From Oopsacas minuta (lineage: Eukaryota; Porifera; Hexactinellida; Lyssacinosida; Leucopsacidae): a stretch of DNA of 64,000 bases. The notes beneath the pieces are model-generated. The model saw only the letters and a program-made list of their open reading frames with translations, was not told the origin of the DNA and did no database searches. Position 1 is the first letter of the stretch. Every line of letters starts with the position of its first letter. Position numbers and translations under genes: made by a program. Where the stretch lies: assembly GCA_024704765.1 (NCBI GenBank), contig JAKMXF010000313.1, positions 126,268-190,267 of the forward strand. The letters run 5' to 3'. Below are positions 46,303 through 56,532 of this stretch, piece by piece.

Positions 46303-47587
46303 GAAATGCTATCAATGCTAAACTTAATTCTTAGTTCTATTTTTAGTTAATGTTTGTATTATTTTTTATTTTCTTGACCATTGTGTGTTGAATTTTACCT
46401 TAAATTTATGTCAGGCTTGTTCCTGTATGTTGTCCGGATGTCTAACTACCTTCTGATTGTTGGATTCTGTCTTTGGAATCGATATTTACTTGCTGAATTG
46501 GAGTTTATAGGATTTGTTAAGAATCTTGCTTACGTATAATTGATGTCGGCCATGATTCTTCCACCCTGTACCAGCTATGGTCGGCCAATGATAACTGGTT
46601 GAGGCATGTCATGGGATCCGGACCATTTAAAGCGTTACATTTCCTATTAACGAGGTTTCACTGTAATTGTGAAACATTTCATTACGCGACTTATTCATTA
46701 TGCTGCTCTTTTTACTGTGCCGACTACTACTTAGTGTGCTAGTTGGGAAATTGTTGCTTATATCTTTTTTCTCCGTATCACCTCTATTGCCAAAAGTGTT
46801 ATATGCTAGTCTAAGTATTTAAGAGATTCGTCGGATGGGCTTCTCCCCTTTTTGCTAGCCGATCGGACACCAAGAGCCACTATTTCACACCAGGGTCAAA
46901 CTTTTGTCTGACCTCTAAAAATTTCACATCTTACGAAAGAGAAAAACTTCTACACCTTTGTACTCTTCTAGAATTTATTTTGGTTGTAGTTTTTTTGCTA
47001 AAGGGAAATGAAAAATAGTCATTTTATAGCTATGTCATCAGTGATATTCATATTGTTCTTTAATGTTAAATACACTCGAACCTCTCTCATCCGGACCTCT
47101 GATATACAGTCACCTCCCTCAACCGGGCCCCTACCCGTCCCGGTTCTGCCAGATCATCAGACCGCCACTTCCCATTACATAATGAGATTTTGCCCTGGGT
47201 ATGCAAATCCTGCGCATGTGCACCCGAGCTACGCCTCTGGTTGAATCGAATATTGAATCATTTTGTTGTAACCTTGTAATAACAAAACTTGAATACTCAA
47301 TCATGTTCCAACAGATTCCACCCTACAGTCAATCCCCCAAAGTTTGCACACCATTCAAAATAGAAAATATCTAAACCTTTGTACTCTTCTCATATTTTAT
47401 ATTGTTTATAGTTTTTTACAAATGTATATGAAAATATTCATTTTATAGTACTTATTGTTTTTAATGTTAAATATTTATTTGTTAATTAAACAATTAATTC
47501 TGTTTAATATGAATTCATTGAAAATGTAAGCTTAACAATAGCTTTAATTATTTAAATTATATTTAACGATTTAAGTATAATATATAC
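46303..47587. other. Intergenic, no gene seen
   Basis: No ORF with protein-like features. The motif CACACC-ttcaaaa and ACACCTTTGTACTCTTCTAG around 46950-46975 recurs at about 47370-47392, hinting at a duplicated segment. No canonical AATAAA is seen close to the end of the upstream gene. Confidence 0.45.
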
Positions 47588-47925
47588 GAACCTTTGCTTC
47601 GTCGCTTCGAAATTAACTCGGAAGTATTTTGTAAGATCAACTCCATTTGTAGCCGTTGAGAGCAAGTATCTACGTAATTTTGAGATTTTGCTAATTTGTT
47701 TACTTTATATTCATAAAGGACAACAATAAATTTGCATATGATTAATCCAAAAGTGTGAAAATCGGATTCAGCATTTTCGATATATTTAGTGAAGTGTTAT
47801 TGAATTGTATTTACTTCCTTGATAAACACGATAAATACATAGTTATGCGACATTTTCAAAATTGCATACCGTAAATCCTTTCTTTGACAACAGACAAACA
47901 ACAATTGAGATTTTAAAATATAGTT
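47588..47925 (-). repeat. Family A repeat, inverted
   Basis: Minus-strand copy from CAATTGTTGTTTGTCTG to AACGGCTACAAATGGAG and a GCGAAGCGACGAAGC tail, lacking the GGGGCCGTCAATTTGG block. Confidence 0.8.
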
Positions 47926-48820
47926 TTTTGAGGCGTTTGCATTAGTCAAAATTTGACATGTTGTCATTAGTCCAAATTTAAAAACTCAATTCACCGTCTG
48001 TGCCACTCAAATTTTTACCAAATTTTTTTTAGTGGATTATGAAACTATATTATTCTACTAAATATCCATTTTAGCAAAGAAGAGATTTGAGTCTACACAA
48101 TACAAATACATTACAGTGCTAATTAACTTACAAACACTCCACAAGAACTAGTTTTATGCATTTATGCCTATTTGTAAAACACTACTTTCTGATTGGGCTA
48201 AAATACAGAGGTGTCAAAAGGTGTAAAACTATACACATAGGAATTTTTTCAAATGTCAGGTGCACATCTAGATGTCACTACGAGTATATATATTTTTTGT
48301 AATATTGCTCCATTGCAATTTGCAATGTCAAATTGTCAAGTTTATACTTCAGAATTGATATATGTACTTTAATTAAAAGGACCCGAAAATATCTTGATAG
48401 TGAACGATACAACCACATTGTAAACCCATATTAATAACTTTTTAACAACTCTCTGAAAATATGGACTAAAACCAATTTTTAGTGCAGCTCCTATAGGGAG
48501 GTGCTCTAATGGCATGGACGATGTACGTAGTTCGTACGTAAAATATTTTTTCAATTCAAAAAGGTAATTTAATAGAAATGTATTTCCCTGATATTTAACG
48601 TTTTAATAATCGTAGAAGATTGGTATAAACAGTTAAATGAGAATAATTTAATACACTAATTCCGAATTCCGAATTCATACTCTTGAATTTGTACCGATCA
48701 AATCCCCATCCATTAGTCCCTTCTTTAATAATATATTTAGTCAACCGATACTTTAATAAAATTGGACATTATATGGATATTCAATCCGAGCGGAGCGAGG
48801 AAAACTATATAATTACAACT
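47926..48820. other. Intergenic, no gene seen
   Basis: Contains a TTAGTCCAAATTT word (near 47970) shared with 40262 and the region 40705-40795, where AATTTGGACTAA-type units recur four times. Nothing else recognised. Confidence 0.45.
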
Positions 48821-48965
48821 TGTGCCAACAGCTTAGTCTATTAATTAAATTTGTTTAAAAAGTGGTAATATTAATTGGAGGCACTATGTGTATTGGAATT
48901 AAACCTAACCTTTCATAGTGCCACTTTTGAAACAAATTTAATTAATAGACTAAGCTGTCGGCACA
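48821..48965. mobile_element. 145-bp near-perfect palindromic MITE (family D)
   Basis: Left arm TGTGCCAACAGCTTAGTCTA... and right arm ...TAGACTAAGCTGTCGGCACA are inverted over at least 45 bases, and the inner TAATTGGAGGCACTAT matches the element at 28549-29050. Confidence 0.88.
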
Positions 48966-49467
48966 TTTTGTAATTTTTTCACTGGCCCAAACTTAAACGA
49001 CCATAACTCCGTTAGTTTAGAGGAAGCTATAGGTTCCAGAATAGGTTCAATCGATTTATTTGTTTATTTTCTATCCTTCTGTAGAATTCTAATAAAACTT
49101 CCTTTTTAAGTAGGGTTAACAACTTAATTTATGCGAAATACACAAGCTTGTGACCAAATTGTTGAAAATTTGTTATTTCAATTTCCTCTAAAATTGAGCG
49201 AAATAAAATTTGGAAGCATCCTCGCAAACATTAGGAAATTTTCTAGAATCGGATACCCGAGAATAGAAAAATTCAATAGTCTATCCAAATGTATATTTAG
49301 GCTATGTAAAATTAATTACTTGTTTCTCATCCGGAATTTCTTCGGAAACTGTCACGGCGGGCGGTATTTTATTTTTATAGGTCAGTTAATACATAAAATA
49401 TTTTGACCCTTCGATTATCTCGCCACATTCTCTCTGGGCACTAAAAATATGGAATTTTTCAACTATA

Positions 49468-49612
49468 TAACTAGTAAATGTGGATTGCACAGTCTGTGGC
49501 CAAAGAATTATCCATAATTTGGAAAAATTTAGATAAAATCTTTCCGAACGGAGGATAAAATTTGGGGAGGGCGGGGATGAGAAACAAGTATATTACTTTA
49601 CATGGCCTTATA
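49468..49612 (+). repeat. Dispersed repeat (family E), second copy
   Basis: See 37885-38035; it ends about 90 bases before the BORCS7-like start codon. Confidence 0.8.
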
Positions 49613-49697
49613 GGGAATATGTGGGATTGATGAGGTGCTATGTTTATTTTGAATAGAGTCGAATTACCTTATTATAAATGATTAGATTATCAGTTAG

Positions 49698-50066
49698 ATG
49701 AACGATCCTACTAACATACCAAACAGCAAGCTACTACATTGTGAACATGCTCGAGAACGGATCGTGTTCCAGGTCTCAGGACAGGTCGATGAGTTCGGCA
49801 GACTAGCCAAAGGAGTTGTGTCTGATTCTGGGAGCAGCGAGTTGATTATCAAATCAGCAAAGAAATTAGTTTCACGTGAAAGTTATATTGAGAAAACAGA
49901 ATCTGATATAGCAGGATCTTGTGAAACTCTTAACAAGCAACCTCTACAGTTGGAAACAATGTACCAACATTTAGTTGTTCTAGAAGAATCAAACAAGTTA
50001 ATTAATGAAATAGTGTCATCTATAAAAGAAGGGCTAAATCTAACAAATTATTCTTCCATTTCTTGA
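49698..50066 (+). CDS. BORC subunit 7 (BORCS7)-like small protein
   Basis: A 122-residue single-exon ORF. In animals BORCS7 is a small alpha-helical subunit of BORC, which recruits Arl8 to lysosomes for kinesin-driven movement and fusion. The core SGSSELIIKSAKKLVSRE (about 44-61) aligns with the conserved SSELL-x-AA segment of BORCS7. Helical spacing continues to about residue 113, ending in a heptad-like LVVLEESNKLINEIVSSIK. Length is slightly above the family's roughly 105 residues, the excess lying at the N- and C-termini. Recognition rests on one conserved motif plus helical pattern, so a different BLOC/BORC-type subunit remains possible. Expression is supported by a poly(A) signal directly downstream. 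Confidence 0.62.
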   Translation: MNDPTNIPNSKLLHCEHARERIVFQVSGQVDEFGRLAKGVVSDSGSSELIIKSAKKLVSRESYIEKTESDIAGSCETLNKQPLQLETMYQHLVVLEESNKLINEIVSSIKEGLNLTNYSSIS

Positions 50067-50093
50067 CTGAATTATTATCTGTACACTTCTCAG

Positions 50094-50099
50094 AATAAA
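50094..50099 (+). terminator. Poly(A) signal of the BORCS7-like gene
   Basis: AATAAA 27 bases after the stop codon. Confidence 0.6.
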
Positions 50100-50347
50100 T
50101 TACTTATTTATATTGTATGATAGATAGGGCATAGTTAGGCTGAATTATACTTGCAAAAATTATTCCTCACACGAAAATCTTAAATACATGTTCTCTTACT
50201 CCATTTTGTCCCTTTATATGTGAATGTGATGCTTATTAAACACAGCACAACAAATATTTGAGTTATTCAGCTATTCAATCAGAGAGCATTACATATCAAA
50301 ATTTCAACTATGAATACATAGGACATATCTAATAATTGCATTGGGTA

Positions 50348-50562
50348 CATACTTGCCAACTGTCCCGTTTGTGGCGGGACGTCCCCGATTTTTGGAACAT
50401 GTGTTGAGAGTCAATGAGGTTTATGTCCGGCCACAACCTGCCCGAACCTTATTGGTCCTTTTTTGTAGTACAGTCTCTTACAAATATGCTAAGTCCCGCG
50501 ATGTCCTGCTAGATTAGAACATTCCGTCCCGCTTTTTTCTTCACTCAGGTTGGCAAGCATTG
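50348..50562. mobile_element. hAT-like MITE (TACTTGCCAACTGTCCCG type)
   Basis: CATACTTGCCAACTGTCCCG at the left and GGTTGGCAAGCATTG at the right are inverted termini, with GGGACG/CGTCCCG subterminal words. The termini are of the kind common in animal hAT elements. No coding sequence. Confidence 0.7.
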
Positions 50563-50609
50563 TAATTTTATAGATTATTAATTGAATATGAATTTAATTA
50601 TTCTCCACT

Positions 50610-50660
50610 AATATCAGTAGAAGCTAAGCAAATACTACTTGCTTAGCTTCTACTGATATT
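50610..50660. ncRNA. Perfect 22-bp hairpin, candidate small-RNA precursor or MITE relic
   Basis: 50610-50631 and 50639-50660 are exact reverse complements (AATATCAGTAGAAGCTAAGC...) separated by a 7-base ATACTAC loop. Perfect pairing of exactly 22 bp is striking. Fully perfect stems are less typical of conserved miRNAs than of young inverted repeats or siRNA-type hairpins. Confidence 0.4.
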
Positions 50661-51382
50661 CATACAATGGAAGAGATTCTTAATATTTGATCCGTATGTT
50701 AACTAGTTCATTAATGAAACCATATTATACAAATATCATTTAGTCTCATTAGTGAGGATACATAAAGAATCAGCTGATATTCTATTATCTTTGAGTTTAC
50801 TAAAATAAAGAGTCTACTAGCAATACTAGCCTTTATTTTTAGTGTGCTACCTACTACAACTAGTATTGTTTTATTTAAGTAATTTCCCTTACTACTACTT
50901 ATGTATTTTAATTATTTTTGTCAGTGATCTTTTATCTTTGAATACCCCTTAAACAAATTTTGAAATCTTCGCCTAGTTTTATTTTATAGGAACTCAGAGC
51001 TCAAGTCTGAAATGTTATTGAGTATTCAAGTGCATCATTCATTTTTATTCGTGTAATACAATCTCAAGTTGATGAATATGGCCATACTGATTTTATTCCC
51101 GTTTATGCTGGATAAAAACAATATTCCCCGGTGTACTCACGAATATCTCTTGTAAATAATAAACAATATTTTGGGAAAATATCAGAGCTGTATACATAAA
51201 TCAAGATACGTACATATAAATACGAGTGTGTGACTTATTGTTACTCTACACTGAGTGTTGGCATTCCCAGTTTGATTGTTTGATTACCACTCACTTATTT
51301 ATTTAATCTATTCCCTTGGATTATTTGCTTGATAACTTAACTATTAATTAATTATTTTGTATAGATTACTCTTATTATATTT
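50661..51382. other. Upstream region of the MRL gene
   Basis: Non-coding and AT-rich. A TATA-like TATAAATA occurs at 51215-51222, about 165 bases before the start codon; its role is uncertain. Confidence 0.4.
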
Positions 51383-53674
51383 ATGGACCCATCACCACCA
51401 CCTCCACTCCCTTTTCGGAATTCTAGAACAAAATTATCTTCTGATAAGTTTCCTTACCCTAACCCGCCTCCCCTCCCTTCTCACTCTACTTCGTCTGATG
51501 TACCGATGTATTATTCCTCATGCGACATACAGACTGACTTCCCACCAATCCCTCCTGCCCCTATTACTGAAATCGAAATAGCTCAGTATCATCAGAAGCA
51601 CAATTCGAGGAGCTCTGTTGCTCTTTCGGGGAAAGATTCTCGATTACAATCAGCTGTAAACAATGTTACTGGGCCTCTCAGACTTGGAAAACATCCCAAA
51701 AAGAACAGAGAAGACTTCACACAATCTTGTAAGAATCCCCCTAATAATGAGGTGCAGATACTGTTTGGGGAAGATCAGATTACTTACTCATTCGAAGAGG
51801 ACAGGCGTACCCCTCAGAAATCTCCCTGTAAGCAAGAGGTTTTGCCATATAAGAAACAGGATATAATTACAGAACCAATGATTTATCAAGCAGAAACACA
51901 CAATACCTTATCTCCTTCAGCCAGTTCTCCTCAACCACAATCCTCTCATAAATATTCTTCTACTCTTCAACAAGATGAATTTAATGTCTGCTCCCCGCCC
52001 AATGACCTGCTAGCCGCATGTCTGAACGAGCTGTCTACCCTTCAAGGGTTCTCTCCTAAACAATCAGAGACAGATTCTAATAGCAGTAATTTCAGCTTAC
52101 AAGAATTGTCACAGCTAAAATCACCTTCTATGTCTAAAATAGAATCTAATTCTTCTCTTGACACCTCAATGAAGTGTGATGATCTCGGAATAGAAGATCT
52201 AGACGCTCTAATTGCAGATCTAGACGAGATGACACAAGCCATCCAAACAGATTCTGAGCCCAGTATTCTACCTTCAAATCCTCCTCCGATAATATCTCCT
52301 AAACCTATTCTTAAACCTGAGGTAGTCAGCTGTGAGGATAATGCAGCGAATTGCACACCAGAGTATGTCCAACCTTTCAATCAACCTTCTAATCTCTGTC
52401 AGACAGAAGCTGTACACTCTCCTGCGGCACAGATTACCCAGTCAGTAGCTCTAGACTCCAAACAAGCTAAGATATCGTTAGCTTTATCCAAACTAAAGCG
52501 GGCTAATCAGAAGAGAGTAGTTCTTAAGATCTACGACATTAACATGTCTTATAAAATGGTAGTTATTGACGAAAATATGATTTCACGATGTGTGTGTACT
52601 GTTATGGCTGAGAAAAATCATCAGACTCCTGGTCCTAATTGGTGTCTGGTCGAACTGCTCGGAGCACTGGGATTAGAAAGAACCATTGAAGATCACGAAA
52701 AGGTGCTTGATGTGCTCTCTCATTGGCCTAGACAACACAACAATGTAATAATGTTCAAGAATATTTCTGACAAATATTTACTTTTGAAAAAACCTCAGTT
52801 ATTTATGCCATCCATCCACCCATTAGCAAGTGAAAACGAGTCTAAATTTGATGATGCCACTCGTCGTAGAATTCTGATCAAAGAATTATTCTACGATAAA
52901 ACTCTCCCTCCAATAGCTAATGTAGTTAATATTAAAATAGGCAAGAAAGGGTCATGGAGGAAAATATACTGTGTGCTACGTACATCTGGTCTCTATTATT
53001 CAAAGTCTAAAAGAGCTTCTACCAAAGACCTTGTTAATCTAGTTACTTGGAAGAATGTAGGATTATATAGAGGACAGAGATATGGAGAATTGTATAAGTC
53101 TCCTGAAAAATTCTGTTGCTCCCTGATTCCAGCGGGTCCTCTTGACCAAACCGAGAAATCCATAGTCCATCTATCTTTCTCCAATAAACAACGTTTGGAT
53201 TCCTGGATAGCTTGCATTTCTCTTGCCAAATATTCAATTCAATTATTCAATAATTACCTACAGAACTTTGAATTGTATCCATGGCTTGAAAATGGCGGAG
53301 AATTAACTAATCCTGAATCAGACCCAGCTGTCACACCTCGGTCCCAAGAGTCAGCACTCACTAGTGAAGAAAAACAGATGCTGCATAATGAATTGCAGAT
53401 GACTAGCTTAACTAACCCACTGATTGACTCATTAGATGTATTGGATGAAAAGAAATCCAAATTCAACCAAAGTTTTGACTCTGAAATGAGAGATTCAATA
53501 AAGAAGAGTTCTAAAATCGCTGCTACTTTCAGTAATGCCTGGGTTGCAGGAGATTCAACACTTCCACCTCGTACCGCCTCTATAGATCGTAGTGAGGATA
53601 ATTCAATCGACAGACAACAACCGTTCTCTTACACTCAAAGTATTCCTGCTCATTCCAAATTCACACTTGTTTAG
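51383..53674 (+). CDS. MRL-family adaptor (Mig-10/RIAM/lamellipodin-like), RA-PH protein
   Basis: This 763-residue intronless ORF encodes a cytosolic adaptor expected to link Ras/Rap GTPases and phosphoinositides to actin assembly and integrin activation at the leading edge. Order of parts: a proline-rich N-terminus (PPPPLPF, DFPPIPPAP); a serine-rich linker; an LD-type helix GIEDLDALIADLDEMTQAIQ at about 269-288, resembling the talin-binding site of RIAM; a Ras-association domain about 377-465 starting KRVVLKIYD; and a PH domain about 512-620 (KKGSWRKIYCVLRTSGLYY) followed at once by the helix around SIQLFNNYLQ. The tandem RA-PH unit is diagnostic for MRL/Grb7-type proteins; absence of an SH2 domain and presence of the LD helix favour MRL. 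The C-terminal tail (640-763) is polar, without obvious FPPPP Ena/VASP motifs. Lack of introns is unusual. Confidence 0.92.
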   Translation: MDPSPPPPLPFRNSRTKLSSDKFPYPNPPPLPSHSTSSDVPMYYSSCDIQTDFPPIPPAPITEIEIAQYHQKHNSRSSVALSGKDSRLQSAVNNVTGPLRLGKHPKKNREDFTQSCKNPPNNEVQILFGEDQITYSFEEDRRTPQKSPCKQEVLPYKKQDIITEPMIYQAETHNTLSPSASSPQPQSSHKYSSTLQQDEFNVCSPPNDLLAACLNELSTLQGFSPKQSETDSNSSNFSLQELSQLKSPSMSKIESNSSLDTSMKCDDLGIEDLDALIADLDEMTQAIQTDSEPSILPSNPPPIISPKPILKPEVVSCEDNAANCTPEYVQPFNQPSNLCQTEAVHSPAAQITQSVALDSKQAKISLALSKLKRANQKRVVLKIYDINMSYKMVVIDENMISRCVCTVMAEKNHQTPGPNWCLVELLGALGLERTIEDHEKVLDVLSHWPRQHNNVIMFKNISDKYLLLKKPQLFMPSIHPLASENESKFDDATRRRILIKELFYDKTLPPIANVVNIKIGKKGSWRKIYCVLRTSGLYYSKSKRASTKDLVNLVTWKNVGLYRGQRYGELYKSPEKFCCSLIPAGPLDQTEKSIVHLSFSNKQRLDSWIACISLAKYSIQLFNNYLQNFELYPWLENGGELTNPESDPAVTPRSQESALTSEEKQMLHNELQMTSLTNPLIDSLDVLDEKKSKFNQSFDSEMRDSIKKSSKIAATFSNAWVAGDSTLPPRTASIDRSEDNSIDRQQPFSYTQSIPAHSKFTLV

Positions 53675-53793
53675 ATTTAATTCTATCCGCATATTTCCTC
53701 TCCTTCATGCAGTAGTTAGAAGATATCTTTCATTGCGTCACTTATTCTAATGAACACTAAAATATGTTATGTATTCTGTCACTTTCTCTGATA

Positions 53794-53830
53794 AATAAAT
53801 AAGTTTTGTGTATGCTATGTTATGAATAAA
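53794..53830 (+). terminator. Poly(A) signals of the MRL gene
   Basis: AATAAA at 53794-53799 and again at 53825-53830, 120-156 bases after the stop codon. Confidence 0.6.
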
Positions 53831-54612
53831 AGTTGACTTGAAGATTATTTTATCTGATTTTGTTCTACCATATTTGCTAGGATACTGTGACCTACTTTAT
53901 ATGCAAGGTTACAACCGAATAGTTCAATTTTCGGCTACCAAACGAATATCAGTATTCAGTTAGGTTGCTATTCATGAATGCTGATATTCAGTTTGATCGG
54001 TTTAAACCTTGGTTATATGTATATAATGTTATCAATCAATACGTAATTACACTTTCTGGTTAAAAATGTATTATTTTCGATAATCAAATTGTAGTGTCCT
54101 TCTGAATAAGCCCGGTTTCTCGAACGAATTTCTATTTCCCCTCTTGCTGACTTCTGTATCTAACATTAGTTATCTCGAACAGATCGTAGACAGATACTTG
54201 CATCTATACTGGATTATGATAATCACAATTTCTGCAAAAATTAACCCCGAGGTACGTAGAGCCGAGTATATCCCGTCGCGTAGCGACCCAAAATCACTGG
54301 CAAATGTAGCTATTTTATACTTATGCTAAAACAAGGGACATAAGTTCAAGGATACTTCTGCCCATCGCCCAGCGACCTAGCAAACGAACCGCGCTAGTAT
54401 CCACAAAGTAACAATGCTCGTTACGTTACTGCCAGGAGGGGAATACCCTCCCTGATTGTTCCTCAGTCGGGGGTAAGACCTCCTAGCAAAACCAGGGGGC
54501 AAACCCTCCTAACACCCTTCCGCGGCTTTGCTATACTGTATAGATTATCAAACATCTTCACTAAATCTGTTATGTTTTCGAAGACATAGAGTATTTGATA
54601 TCTAGTTAGAAC
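53831..54612. other. Intergenic region, partly GC-rich
   Basis: 54235-54300 and 54350-54530 carry GC-rich words (CCGTCGCGTAGCGACCC, CGCGCTAGTATCC, CCTCCTAGCAAAACCAGGGG) resembling mobile-element tails. Repeated CCTCC/GGAGG words make hairpins possible. No gene is supported; the promoter of the downstream gene is not obvious. Confidence 0.45.
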
Positions 54613-56532
54613 ATGTCTGTAGCAACCAGAAACCCTAGAGCACACATTAAGGTTTCTGATGGACGCTGTGGGACTCCGGATCCTAACCTCCGACTTCCGC
54701 TCCGGCCGCACTCTGAGTCAGAGAGCAAAGAGTCTGGATACAGCAGCAACCCAGAGAGTCAGTTCAACAATACTGACACCTCTTCTCAGAGCAAACAGTT
54801 GACGGTAAAACGCATACATAGTCGTGTCCGCTCTACTGGACACACACTTCTGCCTCGCTGTAACGACCTATCCACCAGCATGGCAGCAGATTATAAGATA
54901 TTCCTACGTCTCAATCTTCCCTCGAACAGCTGTCCTTCCAATTACAAGAATAGGCCCTCCTCTCATCCAGTCCCTGTCCTCTCCCACGCAATCTCTGAGT
55001 GTAGCTACACACAAAGACTCCCTTCAACAGAGCCACACACCCCCACAGGATATCTGTCTCCAGGACCACCCAGCGACACTACATCTGTACCTCAACAAAA
55101 GGTAAAATCTATCCCAGCAACAGTAATAACTAACACATTGGAAGAGCTAAGAGATGAATCTACTGACAGAGATAACTATTTGAGTGGATTCAGTTCTCTA
55201 GATGAAGAGAATCTGCATTTCTCTCTGTCAGAAGCTGTCCTGATATGTGTTGAAGAGTTGTTTGCTGAGTCCCACCAGAATCTGTGGGATGAAGCTGAGG
55301 GACCACTGGTAATTGAAGATGACGAGGTTGTACAAGATATGAAGAGTATGCTATCTCTCTACCAGCGGATGCCTCACCTCTCTTTCTCAATCCCGTCCGC
55401 TATTCCTACCGAAATAGCTCCTTTCAGTGAATCTCCTCTCAGCTTAGATGAGAGACCAGTGACAAATTCTCCAATATCTGATTGCCACCTACCGAATGGG
55501 GCCAGAACTATCGGATCAAATTGGGACAGTCTCTCTCTCCAGCTGCCCTCTAGTTCTGCGGACCTTCTCTCTCAGACCATCCTAAAGCGTGCTGTCGTCA
55601 ATAATGTTCTAGGATCTCTGGATTGGCTTGTAGATCGTACAGAGGCGCCTCAAAGTCTCTTGCCGCTGCCACACCGTCTCCTCTCGGAGCACGCTTCATC
55701 TAAACCTTTCCCTTCCCCCAGAGCTCCTGTCCACATCACTCACGGCTCTACTCGTCTCAGAGGCAACTATCAATGGGCGCCCCCTCGTCCTCAGATTCTA
55801 TTCAGCATCCAGCCTACTCCATCTCTTGACCAAGCAATGCTGCAACAAAGCTTCTTGTGTGCAGGTTGTGGTATGCACATAGAACGGTCTTTCTACAAAA
55901 GTCTCAATCTATGTCATTACTATAACAAGTACTTTTGTCAGACCTGTATGGCTCAACGCCCTATTTGTATTCCTGCTTACATCCTCAATTCCTGGGATTT
56001 CAAACGATACTCTGTGTCCAGCATAGCTTCCAATTTGCTTAATAGAATTGCTACAGAGCCGCTATTTAATGTTATTGTTATAAACCACGGATTGTATAAA
56101 CGAGTTAAAACGCTGCATAAGGTCTATCTTAAGCGTTTCCAGCTATGCCACATGTTTCACTACATCCATTCTTGTAAGAAAGCTGGCAAGTTCGTGTCTA
56201 TGTTCGATACTCATACGTACTGGGCTACAGACATACATCTCTACTCTTTGGCAGATCTCTATCAGCTACGTGACGGTATGCTCCTACAGGCCCTGGACAG
56301 GCTTGCAGTGGATTGTCGTAATCATATAATTAATTGTTTCAGTTGCAGAGGGAAGGGGTTTATCTGTGAGTACTGCAGACACTCAGAACCTGTCTTCCCT
56401 TTCGACCTGTTTACTGTTACTCGATGTAAAGAGTGTAGAGCTTGTTATCATTGCCGCTGCTACAACTACAACACCTGTCCTAAGTGTATCAGACTCCTGC
56501 ATCGCTCCTCGGTTACTGAGCCTATCTCATAG
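54613..56532 (+). CDS. Rubicon-homology (RH) domain protein, Rubicon/Pacer-like
   Basis: This 639-residue intronless ORF ends in a cysteine-rich Rubicon homology domain from Cys416 to about 630. Paired metal-ligand motifs are visible: CAGC (416-419), CHYYNKYFCQTC, CFSCRGKGFICEYC and CKECRACYHCRC with CPKC at the end. The characteristic ILNSWDFKRYSVS and SLADLYQLRDGML segments are also present. In animals this domain binds Rab7 and places the protein on late endosomes or autophagosomes to tune autophagosome maturation. The N-terminal 400 residues are Ser/Pro-rich with an acidic patch around 190-245. No RUN domain is recognisable, so the layout is more like Pacer (RUBCNL) or invertebrate short forms than full Rubicon. 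Start codon: first Met, in a weakly favourable context. Confidence 0.9.
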   Translation: MSVATRNPRAHIKVSDGRCGTPDPNLRLPLRPHSESESKESGYSSNPESQFNNTDTSSQSKQLTVKRIHSRVRSTGHTLLPRCNDLSTSMAADYKIFLRLNLPSNSCPSNYKNRPSSHPVPVLSHAISECSYTQRLPSTEPHTPTGYLSPGPPSDTTSVPQQKVKSIPATVITNTLEELRDESTDRDNYLSGFSSLDEENLHFSLSEAVLICVEELFAESHQNLWDEAEGPLVIEDDEVVQDMKSMLSLYQRMPHLSFSIPSAIPTEIAPFSESPLSLDERPVTNSPISDCHLPNGARTIGSNWDSLSLQLPSSSADLLSQTILKRAVVNNVLGSLDWLVDRTEAPQSLLPLPHRLLSEHASSKPFPSPRAPVHITHGSTRLRGNYQWAPPRPQILFSIQPTPSLDQAMLQQSFLCAGCGMHIERSFYKSLNLCHYYNKYFCQTCMAQRPICIPAYILNSWDFKRYSVSSIASNLLNRIATEPLFNVIVINHGLYKRVKTLHKVYLKRFQLCHMFHYIHSCKKAGKFVSMFDTHTYWATDIHLYSLADLYQLRDGMLLQALDRLAVDCRNHIINCFSCRGKGFICEYCRHSEPVFPFDLFTVTRCKECRACYHCRCYNYNTCPKCIRLLHRSSVTEPIS

